In this document: piece after piece, positions 9,214 to 16,989 of the stretch
Layout: every line of letters begins with the position of its first letter
How positions within the stretch are numbered: position 1 is the stretch's first letter
Assembly: GCF_002245895.1 (NCBI RefSeq)
Contig: NZ_NPJZ01000002.1
Location: 248,001 to 312,000 of the forward strand
Source of the DNA: Rhodococcus sp. OK302
Lineage (GTDB): Bacteria; Actinomycetota; Actinomycetes; Mycobacteriales; Mycobacteriaceae
Length of the DNA stretch: 64,000 nt
Direction: 5' to 3'
The notes under the pieces: generated by a model
Told to the model about the DNA's origin: nothing
Seen by the model: only the letters and a program-made list of their open reading frames with translations
Database searches by the model: none
Translations under genes and position numbers: made by a program

Positions 9214-9714
9214 CTACTCAAACCACGGGACCTCGGCGTGCGCCACCGTGTCGTCAACACCGGCCGGAGAGACAACGAGCTCGAAGACCGGGTCGTCGTC
9301 GGATGCGAACTCGCGGAGCAGGATCCGATACCGTCCTGCGGGGACAGAGAGTCGGGAGTCGGGATCGTCGGTCTCCGGTCGTTCATCGTCGAACTGCGCG
9401 GCCATCGTGAGTTGCGTGTAGTCAGTCAACCAGACGCCGTCGGCCGCGTCGATCACTCCTGCCGCTTCCCGCTCGGCCCGCTGCGACGACCCCTCCGCGA
9501 CGATTCGCAGCTCTCCGCCCGCGGCATCGGGGCCCGCGTAGGCGACGAACAGTGCACCGCGGCTCATCTGTTCGGCGAACCGCGTCAGGAGCTCGTCCAA
9601 CTCCCAGTCTGTACCGACGAATCCGTCGTAATGGCCTGCGGCGACGAGGCATATGAACCCGTCCTCGTCCACGGAGGTGATACGCGGAAAACCGGGCATA
9701 CTCATGCGATACAT
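9214..9714 (-). CDS. Hypothetical protein, unknown function
   Basis: The product has 166 residues if translation starts at ATG 9714; further ATGs lie at 9705 and 9699, and none has a clear ribosome site. It is acidic and soluble, with no signal peptide. Segments such as GFICLVAAGHYDGFVGTDWE and SVPAGRYRILLREFASDDDP suggest an all-beta or alpha/beta fold and recall small proteins encoded near toxin or immunity genes. No family was recognised. It follows the right end of the IS6 element. Confidence 0.55.
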   Translation of the reverse strand: MYRMSMPGFPRITSVDEDGFICLVAAGHYDGFVGTDWELDELLTRFAEQMSRGALFVAYAGPDAAGGELRIVAEGSSQRAEREAAGVIDAADGVWLTDYTQLTMAAQFDDERPETDDPDSRLSVPAGRYRILLREFASDDDPVFELVVSPAGVDDTVAHAEVPWFE

Positions 9715-9836
9715 GGTAACCAGCGTGGCACCGATACCTGTTTGGCAACACACCCTATGTCCGGAAATGTACTGGGCACCAGCACTATTGATGATTCAGG
9801 CGCCCACCCAACGCGTTGACGGAGATCGGCTGGCGA

Positions 9837-10010
9837 CTATTGACGCTGATCGAGCCGCCGAGTCAGTTCGACAACCAGCCATGTGATCCCGAGGAGGACG
9901 GCAACCGACCATCCGGCGATGGCGGCACCAGGAACGTCGATCAGGACACCGCCGAGAGTGCAGAGCACAATGGCGGCGCCAAACAATGGAATCAGGCGGC
10001 TACGGCTCAT
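9837..10010 (-). CDS. 57-residue two-helix membrane protein
   Basis: This gene is short, but its start is excellent: ATG 10010 is preceded by AAGGAGATATCCG. The product begins MSRSRLIPLFGAAIVL and contains two hydrophobic segments (about residues 6-24 and 28-47) joined by a short DVPGA turn, with a charged tail (ELTRRLDQRQ). It probably inserts in the cytoplasmic membrane as a helical hairpin. Its function is unknown. Neighbouring minus-strand genes are separated by more than 200 bp, so it may be transcribed alone. Confidence 0.65.
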   Translation of the reverse strand: MSRSRLIPLFGAAIVLCTLGGVLIDVPGAAIAGWSVAVLLGITWLVVELTRRLDQRQ

Positions 10011-10236
10011 CGGATATCTCCTTGCAGCGGATCAAGTTCCTCGCACACCGCCAGTCCACGCTGACACACCGCACGACGCTTCGGGGTTGGGCATGTGCAG
10101 TCGCATGCGTGACGGTCACCGCTGGTGCCGAATCTTGCGTGCGCGCGAACGTGGCGGCTCCCGCGGTGTCGCACCCCTCGCGACAACCTGACGCACGAGA
10201 CTCGACAGCGCATTGCGCTTGATCCAGGACATCACG

Positions 10237-10578
10237 TCACATGCGGTAGGTGAGGGTGTCACGATGCGCACGCACAATCGCATGGGCCGCCCGAAGACTG
10301 CGAGCTGCATCGGCGAGGTGGGCGACTATGTCCTGGTCGTCGGCTTCGACGGCGAGGAAAGTCTCGACCTCCGGCGACGCGGTGGGCCTCGCGTACAGCG
10401 CCCGAAGCGTGCCGCGAACGTCGGTGATCGCGGCACGCGCCTTCTCGAGGGAATCGAGCATCGCCGACAACTGCGCGTGCGCTGCCACTTCCTCGCGGCC
10501 GATGACTGCGGCGAGTTCACGGGCGCGGCACGCAGAATCCGTGAGGTGGTCAGGGCTGTAATCGGTGGTGTCGGTCAT
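10237..10578 (-). CDS. Hypothetical helical protein co-transcribed with a TetR regulator
   Basis: The product has 113 residues and is almost entirely helical, with heptad-like leucine/alanine spacing (AQLSAMLDSLEKARAAITDV; DIVAHLADAARSLRAAHAIV). A coiled-coil or four-helix arrangement is likely. There is no signal peptide. Its ATG overlaps the stop of the TetR gene by 4 bp, so expression is coupled. Small helical proteins after gamma-butyrolactone-type TetR regulators occur in rhodococci, but I know of no function. Confidence 0.65.
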   Translation of the reverse strand: MTDTTDYSPDHLTDSACRARELAAVIGREEVAAHAQLSAMLDSLEKARAAITDVRGTLRALYARPTASPEVETFLAVEADDQDIVAHLADAARSLRAAHAIVRAHRDTLTYRM

Positions 10579-11228
10579 GCGAGTCCTCGATCGTGTGCGG
10601 TGGGCGTTGCATTCGTCAGATACGAGGAGAGCATGTCCGAGGTGCGAGTGGCGAGGTCGAGATCCTCACGCAGGATCTCGACGCTGTGGACTGCTCCGGT
10701 GAATCCTGCGCACAGATTCCATGCGAGGCGGTGACTGGCCGCTGTGTCTCTGATCGCGCCGGATTCGATGCCCTGGTCCACGAGGTCGCTGGTGGTATCG
10801 ATCCAGCTTCGGTGCGACTCGTGCGCGCCCTCGATGGATGGGTCAAGGGTGAGTTTCATTCCGGCGCGGATAGTTTGATCGCCCTCGACGGAGTTGGCGA
10901 GGGCGGTGAACGCGGTACGCAGCTGCGTGGTAGCGGATTCACCGGTCGCAGCGGCCGCGGAGAACGCGGTCGCAACAGCGAGCGACCAGCCCTGAACGAG
11001 ATGCTGGGCGATAGCCTCTTTGGACGGGAAGTGATAGAACACAGCACCTTTGGTGAGATAGCTCGTGGCGATGATCGCACTGAGGCTCGCGGCGCTGTAT
11101 CCGCTGGCGTCGAAAACCCTGGCCGATTCGAGAAGAATTTTCTCTCGGGTCACCACTGCTCTGGGATGCTGATCCAGGTTCGCGGTTCCAGATGTGGAGA
11201 CGGCTGGTACGTCGATAGGATTACTCAT
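10575..11228 (-). CDS. TetR/AcrR-family regulator, gamma-butyrolactone-receptor-like
   Basis: The product has 217 residues. The DNA-binding domain spans about residues 22-75: VVTREKILLESARVFDASGY, then a TKGAVFYHFPSKEAIAQHLV segment. The F-D-x-x-G-Y-x-x-A-S-L and K-G-A-x-x-x-H-F-x-S-K pattern is that of ScbR/ArpA-type receptors. The C-terminal ligand domain is helical with several tryptophans (RSWIDTTSDLVDQGIE, RLAWNLCAGF). It probably represses its own operon in response to a small hydrophobic signal. No butyrolactone synthase gene is nearby. The gene downstream overlaps by 4 bp. Confidence 0.8.
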   Translation of the reverse strand: MSNPIDVPAVSTSGTANLDQHPRAVVTREKILLESARVFDASGYSAASLSAIIATSYLTKGAVFYHFPSKEAIAQHLVQGWSLAVATAFSAAAATGESATTQLRTAFTALANSVEGDQTIRAGMKLTLDPSIEGAHESHRSWIDTTSDLVDQGIESGAIRDTAASHRLAWNLCAGFTGAVHSVEILREDLDLATRTSDMLSSYLTNATPTAHDRGLA

Positions 11229-11255
11229 GGCTGCGGGTCCGTTCTGTGGCTGTCA

Positions 11256-11285
11256 GCCCTGGCGGTGTTTGCGCACCGCCAGGGC
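11256..11285 (+). terminator. Strong hairpin with T-tract on the plus strand
   Basis: GCCCTGGCGGTG pairs perfectly with CACCGCCAGGGC over 12 bp around a 6-base loop, followed on the plus strand by ATTTTTTG. This is a textbook intrinsic terminator for rightward transcripts. It lies between the TetR start and the minus-strand HTH gene, where no rightward gene ends. On the minus strand it lacks a U-tail. Confidence 0.75.
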
Positions 11286-11350
11286 ATTTTTTGGGTCGCG
11301 ATTTGCCTTGTGCGAGCGTGTTCGCTCGCCTCCGCCCATTCCGGATCAGT

Positions 11351-11545
11351 TCATCTCGACCGCAGATCCGTTCTCGCCCCTTGGCCGGGGCGGCTCGCAT
11401 TCCATGCGTCGATGGTCTTCGGCAGCCAGCCCCGCGTCTTCCCGATGAACGCATCGGGCTCGGGCATCTTGTAATGACTGATCGCCGAGCGATCCACTCC
11501 CAACCGCTCGGCAACCTCCGTGGTCGAGAGGTATCGCTCAGGCAC
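11351..11545 (-). CDS. Small HTH DNA-binding protein (excisionase/AlpA-like)
   Basis: The product has 64 residues from GTG 11545. STTEVAERLGVDRSAISHYK is a clear helix-turn-helix, followed by a wing-like GKTRGWLPKTIDAWNASRPG. The length and layout match excisionase-type or AlpA-like winged-helix proteins that bend DNA or regulate element genes. The start lies 8 bp inside the end of the upstream 50-residue membrane protein gene, implying coupled translation. No integrase is present in the window, so a role in excision cannot be inferred from context. Confidence 0.65.
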   Translation of the reverse strand: MPERYLSTTEVAERLGVDRSAISHYKMPEPDAFIGKTRGWLPKTIDAWNASRPGQGARTDLRSR

Positions 11546-11690
11546 AGTGCGTCCGCAATGACACTGCAGCGGTGCCGGCGGCAGCGACGCCGGCGAGTGC
11601 CCAGTACTGCCACGGCTGGTGCGTGATAGCGAGTGCGGCAGCGACGAGCGCGAAGATTGTCAGGCTGGTCTTGTCTTGTTTCGTCATCAT
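11538..11690 (-). CDS. 50-residue membrane protein
   Basis: Two adjacent ATGs (11690 and 11687) are preceded by GGAAGGGTCGG. The product begins MMTKQDKTSLTIFALVAAA and has two hydrophobic segments separated by HQPWQYW, ending with a cysteine-containing tail (SLRTHCA). It is predicted to be a membrane hairpin. Its 3' end overlaps the HTH gene. It is the middle gene of a three-gene micro-operon that starts at 11884. Confidence 0.6.
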   Translation of the reverse strand: MMTKQDKTSLTIFALVAAALAITHQPWQYWALAGVAAAGTAAVSLRTHCA

Positions 11691-11721
11691 CCGACCCTTC
11701 CGTGTGTGGGAAACTGTGGAG

Positions 11722-11754
11722 GGGAACCTGCCCGCTACCTTCGGGCAGGTTCCC
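11722..11754. terminator. Long perfect hairpin between two small genes
   Basis: GGGAACCTGCCCG pairs with CGGGCAGGTTCCC over 13 bp with a 7-base loop. On the plus strand it is followed by TTTCCT. On the minus strand it lies just after the stop of the 41-residue ORF and before the 50-residue ORF. It could act there as an attenuator, a processing site or a leaky terminator. Confidence 0.6.
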
Positions 11755-11758
11755 TTTC

Positions 11759-11884
11759 CTACCTGCGCTTTTTGCGTTTCCGCTTGGGGCGCTTTCGGGC
11801 TTCCAAGAGCCTTCGGATGAATTCCGCCCATCCCAGCAGGACGGTGAGAAGTCCGATGATCTCGGTCCAGTTCGGCGGGTCCAT
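11759..11884 (-). CDS. 41-residue membrane peptide with a poly-basic tail
   Basis: ATG 11884 follows GGAAAGGTGCGCAC, a good ribosome site, and a strong promoter lies just upstream. The product opens MDPPNWTEIIGLLTVLLGWA, a single amphipathic or membrane-spanning helix. It then ends in a dense cluster of lysine and arginine (RPKRKRKKRR). Length and composition resemble holin-like, type I toxin or membrane-sensor peptides; no family could be assigned. It heads the micro-operon with the 50-residue membrane protein and the HTH gene. Confidence 0.6.
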   Translation of the reverse strand: MDPPNWTEIIGLLTVLLGWAEFIRRLLEARKRPKRKRKKRR

Positions 11885-11905
11885 GTGCGCACCTTTCCGG
11901 TTCTA

Positions 11906-11933
11906 ACTATATCACGTCGCGTGACAAAGTCAA
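11906..11933 (-). promoter_or_regulatory. Sigma-70-type promoter with a palindromic operator in its spacer
   Basis: On the minus strand TTGACT (11933-11928) and TATAGT (11911-11906) are separated by 16 bp, close to consensus. The spacer contains the perfect palindrome TCACG-TCG-CGTGA at 11912-11924, placed to block polymerase. It drives the 41-residue, 50-residue and HTH genes. The HTH protein is the natural candidate for binding it. Confidence 0.75.
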
Positions 11934-11990
11934 GACGCGACTGAGCAGATCCCGAACAGCAGAAAGCCCCCAACCTCTTGAGCCCTAGCG

Positions 11991-12330
11991 ATGAGAGACA
12001 CCTTTCCCCGCCCGTCTTGCGGTGCGCTGCGCGTCGGCCGGGGTGAAGGCCTCTGCGGTGGCTGCGAATCCAGCCCTACCGACCAAGACATCGTTCGGCA
12101 CGGCAGCGGGCTGCATTTCGGGCAAACTTCGCAGAGCCGACATCTGTTACGGGACGTGACACACAACATGCAGAGTTCACCCGCACCCCAATTGGAACTG
12201 CGCCGTCACCGCTGGCGATAGTCCGACTACCACCCAATACCGCCAAGAAATGTGCATTGACCATAGGAAACGACACGCCCCCTCCCCCGATCACGGTGCC
12301 GGATCTCCGGCGCCGAACGAGAAACTGCGG
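11991..12330 (+). other. No firm gene; one weak cysteine-containing frame
   Basis: A plus-strand frame (11991-12221, 76 residues) contains a C-x10-C-x2-C arrangement (CGALRVGRGEGLCGGC) that could be a degenerate zinc ribbon, but it has no good ribosome site. The competing minus-strand frame is no better. I leave both unassigned. Confidence 0.25.
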
Positions 12331-12741
12331 TCAGACCGGATTGAGAAGCTCCGGGGTGTTGTTGCCGGGCGAGTTAACCGCGGTTCCGACCTCGTAGGGT
12401 TCGAGGTGCGGCTCGGGAACCGAATTCAGCAGCGCGTCAACGTCTTCGAGGCTGGCCACCGCGGGGTCGAGCCAGTGTTCCCAGAAAGTTTCCGGGAGGA
12501 TGACCGGCGATCGGTCACGTACGTGCCCGAGAGCACCCTGGTCTAGTCAAAACTGTTGTCGTCCACAGCCATTTGTTCGGATCATCCTCCGGGAGATCGG
12601 GATTGGGCCACAGTTCGTAGAGGCCGGCCATCGCGAGGACCCCATTCCCGTGCAGGAAGTAGGGAGTTTTTGCTTTGCCGTGTTCCTTCTTCTGCCACTC
12701 GAAGTAGCCGTCGGCCCGATCGGCTCCTCGGATGCCGTCCA
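12331..12741 (-). pseudogene. SRAP-family (HMCES/YedK-like) protein, truncated and frameshifted
   Basis: The minus strand reads ADGYFEWQKKEHGKAKTPYF and GVLAMAGLYELWPNPDLPED, then WLWTTTVLT, which is the core of SOS-response-associated peptidase domains that crosslink to abasic sites. Near 12540 the frame shifts. The correct C-terminus (GHVRDRSPVILPETFWEHWL, then NSPGNNTPELLNPV) continues in another frame to a TGA at 12331. The N-terminus, including the catalytic Cys2, is missing; sequence upstream of about 12741 is unrelated. The product would not be functional. Confidence 0.7.
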
Positions 12742-12886
12742 CCCGGTTCCGGGTCCTGCTCGTGATTCCCTTCCGGCCCTGCTTGTGGCCGGACTCGTCG
12801 CGTTCGGCGCCGTCGCACGTGGCCCGCCCGCCGGGGGCCACCCCACACCGCCTGCGGGCGCCCGGCGCGGCGATCAGGGTGCACTG

Positions 12887-13516
12887 CTATGCGGAGGTGT
12901 CGTCGGCACTGCCGGTGTCGCCTCCTTTTGCGGGCGGCACCTCCGATGGCGTCGATTGTGCGGGTGCGGTCGGCGTCGATTGTGCGGGTGCGGTCGGCGT
13001 CGATTGTGCGGGTGCGGTCGGCGTCGGCTTCGCGGCCGACTTCCCGGCGATGTCTCCCGTCGCGGGCAATGCCTCCGGCTCGAGGGTGGCCGTGATCTCG
13101 GGTTGTGACCCGGTCTTTGCTTCTGCCTTCTCCGGCCTGTGCGTCAGCTCTCCTAGCTTGCCGCGTGTCCAGGACCACGCGTCGCCAGCTGCTCCTCCGA
13201 GCATCCCGGCGGCATGTTTGGCGGTGTGTGCGGCCCCGCCGACCATGGTCCTGGCGGTGGTGGCGTTGAGGACCTCGAACACAGCCGGTGTGGGTATCTC
13301 CTGGGGGAGCTTCGGCTTGATGTGTTCGTCGAAGAAGGCGTCGTGATCGGCCTGGCTGTCCCAGATCTCGGAGACGGTGAGGCTGTCGCCTTCGAGAAAT
13401 GCGTAGTGAGCGACGAACCCCTTCGCCGACTGGAGCTCGTCCAGGGTGACCTCCGCGATCGCCGAGTACTGATCGGCAGTCATGCCGGGTGCGTGGTGAC
13501 GAATTACGACAGACAT
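12887..13516 (-). CDS. Antibiotic-biosynthesis-monooxygenase-like protein with a Pro/Ala repeat tail
   Basis: The product has 209 residues. ATG 13516 is preceded by AAAGGAGAAAGAGT. Residues 1-95 (VVIRHHAPGMTADQYSAIAE; GFVAHYAFLEGDSLTVSEIW; HDAFFDEHIKPKLP) resemble the ferredoxin-like ABM/Dabb fold seen in small stress and quinone-related proteins. A helical linker (MVGGAAHTAKHAAGMLGG) follows. The low-complexity tail then carries three exact copies of an 8-residue unit (PTAPAQST). The tail is unusual for the family and suggests a surface or scaffold function. No partner gene is adjacent. Confidence 0.6.
   Translation of the reverse strand: MSVVIRHHAPGMTADQYSAIAEVTLDELQSAKGFVAHYAFLEGDSLTVSEIWDSQADHDAFFDEHIKPKLPQEIPTPAVFEVLNATTARTMVGGAAHTAKHAAGMLGGAAGDAWSWTRGKLGELTHRPEKAEAKTGSQPEITATLEPEALPATGDIAGKSAAKPTPTAPAQSTPTAPAQSTPTAPAQSTPSEVPPAKGGDTGSADDTSA
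12951..13022. repeat. Three perfect 24-bp tandem repeats
   Basis: The unit at 12951-12974 is repeated exactly at 12975-12998 and 12999-13022. It begins GTCGATTGTGCG on the plus strand. It lies in frame inside the tail of the monooxygenase-like gene and encodes the 8-residue repeat. Three identical copies suggest recent expansion and possible length variation between strains. Confidence 0.9.
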
Positions 13517-14254
13517 ACTCTTTCTCCTTTCCTGACAGCGGGTTGGAACCCAACAGGTCCACTGAAAGTCGGGAGAATGATCAAGACTTGGGCGGGCTTG
13601 TTGAGCCTCGGTCCCGGAGTACCCGTAATAGGCGCGCGTGAACAGGCATGGACTTGCAACTCCGCCTGGTAATGCCGTACCTCGAACGGCTCGACTCCGC
13701 AAGGCACTGACCAATCTCAGCATTGAGAACCTCCGACGGTGAGCGATGAATGAGGCGTGCGAAGACACCGATGAATTGATCGACGGCGTGCGTCGGACTC
13801 GGTTCGATGAAGAATCGGCTGCGCAACAGCCAAAATCAATAGTACAGCAACAGAACGACCAAAGTTTATGCCACACAACAACATTCAAACTACCCGAAAA
13901 GGCGCCATCCACCGCACCGCCGAACGCCAAACCTCCGGGCCCCAAAACCCGCCAGCACCCAACTCGACGAACACACCACCCCGGGGAACGTGTCATCATC
14001 CCAGTTCAACACACATAAACACCCCCTTGCACGCAACCCTGCACGCACCTACACAAGCAACCACCAGGAGTGCCGACGACCTTCCGCCGGCTGCGAAGTG
14101 CCGGCGACCATACGCGAGTCAGCTTGGCGGGTGCGTGTGACCTTGCACGAACTGCGACGACGGTCGTCTGTGCCAGCGACTGATCTTCTGTCCGGAGATT
14201 GGGTGGCCTGGTGTCTCGGTCCGGACTCGATCACCGCGTCCGTAATTAGCAGAC
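13517..14254. other. Intergenic region with one copy of a dispersed repeat
   Basis: No convincing gene is present. The right half (about 13860-14010) is cytosine/adenine-rich on the plus strand and is one of three related copies of a repeat also seen near 53.57 and 59.60 kb. Confidence 0.4.
13860..14012 (+). repeat. Dispersed intergenic repeat, copy A
   Basis: The copy starts with AAAGTTTATGCCACACAACA and continues with ACATTCAAAC and CCGAAAAGG. It runs through a C-rich middle and ends CACCACCCC-GGGGAACGTGTCATC. Copies B (53.57-53.76 kb) and C (59.60-59.76 kb) share both ends in the same orientation, with a divergent middle. It lies outside genes. Its nature is unknown. Confidence 0.55.
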
Positions 14255-15225
14255 ACGCTCTAGCCAGCTGAACGTGTGGGGGTTGAGGCAGCCGAAGCCG
14301 CAGTCGGGTACCCCCGAGCGGACTCTCCGACAGGCCGGCGGTGCCGCCGTGCAACGCGGCCTGCTGAGCGATCAACGCCAGACCGAGCCCTGAACCCTCG
14401 ACCTGCGCGGCCGAGCCCCGAGTAAACCTGACGAACATCCCCGCCCGCTCGTACTCGGGGATACCGATACCGTCATCGCCACCGTGACGGCGACGCCGTG
14501 AGCACCGTTCTCGGCGAGGGTGATCCGTACCCGCTCGGCGTGCCCGTGACGGAGCGCGTTGGTGATCGCATTGTCGAGCACCAGCCGCAGCCCCGACGGA
14601 ATCCCGCGCACCGTCACCGCGTCCGGGCCACACAGTTCGATCTCCAGGTCGGGTAGCCGCCGCGCGGACTCTTGCACACAGCGATCCGCAAGGTCGACGA
14701 GGTCCACCTCCTCATGGTCGGCCACGTCGGAGAGTTCACCGACCGCCAGACGCTCGAGGTCCGTGAGCGTCGTCTCGACCTCACGCTGCGTGAGCAGGAC
14801 ATCACGCACGATCTCGGCGCGCTGCTCGTCGGAGAGCGGCATCGTCGCCAGCACCTCGAGATCGGTGCGCATCGACGTGAGCGGGGTGCGCAGCTCGTGA
14901 GCGGACACCGCCGCGAAGTCGCGAGCCGAGCGGAGCGCCTCCTGGGTTCGGTTACGCGCCTGCTGCATCCGTCCGAGCATGTCCGTGATCGCGTCGGAGA
15001 GTTCCTCCGCCTCGCGGGCGCCCCGAACGTTCGCAAGCACATTGGACGGGTCGTCCCCGACAGTGCGCATGGCGGCAGCAAGCCGTTGCAGGGGCCGCAC
15101 GGCACGGCCGGCGAGCAGCCAGCCGAGCCCGGCCGCCACCGCGATCGCCGCGACCGCGGCTGCCGCGACCTGCCACTGTTGTCGGCGGATCGCCTGCGAC
15201 AGTGTGTCTTCCGGGACGGTGACGG
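14255..15225 (-). pseudogene. Partial, frameshifted duplicate of the MprB-like sensor kinase gene
   Basis: This 971-bp segment is almost identical to 55911-56882 (972 bp). It covers HAMP, the H-box ([13 protein letters not shown]), the N-box and the G-box of the kinase. One base is missing near 14478 (CATCGCCACC against CATCGTCCACC), which shifts the ATPase domain out of frame. The N-terminal sensor and first transmembrane helix are absent. At 15225 the homology stops exactly where a terminator module (GGACAGAAAAA) begins. It is a non-functional remnant. Confidence 0.9.
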
Positions 15226-15239
15226 ACAGAAAAAGGGAA

Positions 15240-15275
15240 GAACCCGCCCCTGCCGGGGAGGCAGAGTGCGGATTC
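15240..15275 (-). terminator. Terminator module, copy 1
   Basis: This is an imperfect hairpin (GAACCCGC...GCGGATTC with an inner TGCC/GGCA stem). On the minus strand it is followed by TTCCCTTTTTCTGTC, a U-rich tail. It is the most divergent of four related modules, and the duplicated kinase segment is joined directly to its distal side. Confidence 0.7.
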
Positions 15276-15283
15276 TGTGGTTG

Positions 15284-15450
15284 CGACGGGCTGTATCGGA
15301 TACGGCCGTGCTGGGTTCACCAGGTGATTTCTGGATGAGGTGTGGGCTGTGCTGGAGCCGGTGCTCACGCCGGTGGGGACGGTGTGGACCGACAGAGCTC
15401 GCCCGCAGTTAGAGCGCCGCGACCCTGATCTGGCTTCGCACCAGCGGAGC
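15284..15450 (+). pseudogene. IS5-like transposase N-terminal fragment
   Basis: A plus-strand frame reads FLDEVWAVLEPVLTPVG, resembling the start of IS5-family transposases (L-x-D-E-x-W-A-V-L-E-P-L-L-P). An in-frame TGA precedes it and unrelated sequence follows after about 20 residues. Only the end of an element appears to remain. The evidence is short. Confidence 0.4.
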
Positions 15451-15456
15451 GACGCG

Positions 15457-15712
15457 CTAAGGCGCAGCAGCCGCGAACACTGCCGTGAACTGGTCGAGGC
15501 TGACGCCGAACTGATCCTCGGCGCCATCTGCGATCAGTGATTTCGGAGTGAACTCTTGATCCAGCAGATACCAGCTGGTGCAGTGGGCGACCCCAGAGTC
15601 GTAAACGAGATCAAGGCCTCGCTCGGCGACCAGCGTCGCAAGCCCATCCCCGGGTCGCCAAGCGAGCCCGTCAAACCAGAAGACCCGCTTCTTGAAGGTG
15701 ATGGCCGTATTC
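15457..15712 (-). pseudogene. C-terminal fragment of an unknown protein in a second frame
   Basis: This minus-strand frame ends at a TAG at 15457. It has protein-like composition in its last 75 residues (RPGDGLATLVAERGLDLVYD; TSWYLLDQEFTPKSLIADGA; GVSLDQFTAVFAAAAP) but has no start. It overlaps the end of the metallopeptidase-like frame in a different register. Either an indel separates the two halves of one protein, or two genes were fused by deletion. Confidence 0.4.
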
Positions 15713-16183
15713 GTGGGTGGCAACTCTGACGAGGTCGAGTTCGTTGAAACCTTCGTACGTCCAGATTCGGATGGTGCGGTTGCGGACGCAATAGAAACTA
15801 GCCCCGTACGCGTCTGAGCCACCCCCGCAGACAGCGGGTGCATCGTCTCCTTCGAGGCGCATGTCGACGTGAGGTGCCACAAGGTCGCTCTCAAGCTGTT
15901 CGCCGCCCACAGCGGGTCTCCACATCTCGTCCAGACAGGCAAACACCCCTTCCGCATACCGTTCCTGGTAGGCGATGTCTGAGCGCCATTCGGCCGGCGT
16001 GCACTCGCTATCTGGGAACTGCATGTCCGTGTCGGTCAGTCCCTGGCTGGATTCGGCGACCGCGGCGTATGTCGGCAGCACCCGTTTCACGATGCAGGCG
16101 ACGAGGTTTACCCCGATCACCAGGACGACAACCAATCCGAGCGAGGTCACGACGATCACTATCTGTTTTCGGGTCAAGCTCAT
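15671..16183 (-). CDS. Membrane-anchored zinc-metallopeptidase-like protein, probably truncated
   Basis: The product has 170 residues. ATG 16183 follows GAGGTGAACGA. An N-terminal transmembrane helix (IVIVVTSLGLVVVLVIGV) is followed by an extracytoplasmic part with several cysteines (DSECTPAEW, VFACLDEMW, PAVCGG, FYCVRNR). A THEYGHH motif follows, in which H-E-x-x-H would bind zinc. Neutral zinc peptidases of the YpfJ type continue well beyond this motif, whereas this frame stops 8 residues later. The rest may have been lost or shifted. Catalytic activity is doubtful. Confidence 0.55.
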   Translation of the reverse strand: MSLTRKQIVIVVTSLGLVVVLVIGVNLVACIVKRVLPTYAAVAESSQGLTDTDMQFPDSECTPAEWRSDIAYQERYAEGVFACLDEMWRPAVGGEQLESDLVAPHVDMRLEGDDAPAVCGGGSDAYGASFYCVRNRTIRIWTYEGFNELDLVRVATHEYGHHLQEAGLLV

Positions 16184-16277
16184 TCGTTCACCTCGGGGTC
16201 GGATGCGGTTGTGGATGTCAGGTGCGCGGCGGTGCGCTGCATTGTTCTCTCCGGAAATCTGCGACGAGATGAAGGAA

Positions 16278-16313
16278 GAACCCGCATCTGCCGGTGAGGC
16301 AGAGTGCGGGTTC
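16278..16313 (-). terminator. Terminator module, copy 2
   Basis: GAACCCGCA pairs with TGCGGGTTC, with an inner CTGCC/GGCAG stem. On the minus strand it is followed by TTCCTTCATC. It lies 27 bp downstream of the TAG of the preceding minus-strand frame. A conserved CTGACCAGCAG lies between stop and hairpin, shared with copies 3 and 4. Confidence 0.75.
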
Positions 16314-16339
16314 GCGTGAGTTAACTGCTGGTCAGGGCC

Positions 16340-16896
16340 CTAGAACGGAAGCATGTCTGCGGCAGCGGTGAAGAGCGCCGGCAGCATCAGCTGTGCGCCG
16401 GTACCGAAGGAAGCTGCGAGAACGTATCCGAGTGAGCAGGTCAGAGGCGTCGGATCGACTTTGTTGGCGACCATCCCGGCTACCCGAATAGCTTCCGTCC
16501 ATTCGACCGTGACGTTGTTCTTGTCGTCGGCAGTGAACACGCCGATTTCGTTGTTTCCGGTGCACCGCTGCCCTTGGAGGAGCCTGTGGGAGTGCGGGGT
16601 TGCCGCTGTGAAGAGCCACTGCTGATCGTGCCCGGTGATGCGGATCTGGTAAGACCGGCGCGAGAACTTGCCGGGAGAAGGATCGAGGTCGTATTCCTTG
16701 CGGCGACCCGCAGGTGGAGATGTCGGCCGTCGCGGGTGCCGATGGGCACGTCGGTTCGTACTGCGTCGCAGGTGCCGCCGCGGATAACCAAGGCCGTGGG
16801 AATGGATTCGCCGGAAACCGCGAAGCTGCGCCCGTCGTCGTTGCGGTCGAGGATGATCGAGCCGTAACGGGAGTCGAGGATTTCGCAGGTACGCAT
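16340..16896 (-). pseudogene. Hypothetical protein gene with a frameshift
   Basis: From ATG 16896 the first frame reads MRTCEILDSRYGSIILDRND and DGRSFAVSGESIPTALVIRG through about 60 residues. Near 16710 protein-like sequence moves to another register (GRRKEYDLDPSPGKFSRRSY; QIRITGHDQQWLFTAATPHS; EWTEAIRVAGMVANKVDPTP). It ends at TAG 16340 with a hydrophobic C-terminus (LPALFTAAADMLPF). The two parts probably formed one protein of about 185 residues. A TAGCAT box 12 bp before the ATG could serve a near-leaderless transcript. The family is unknown. Confidence 0.5.
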
Positions 16897-16989
16897 GGAT
16901 TCGATGCTAGACGAAACCGGGCGAAACGGTCGGTTTGCCTGTCTGGGCGTCATCTCGTTGGTACAGCCTTCGACCGGACAGAAAAGGAA

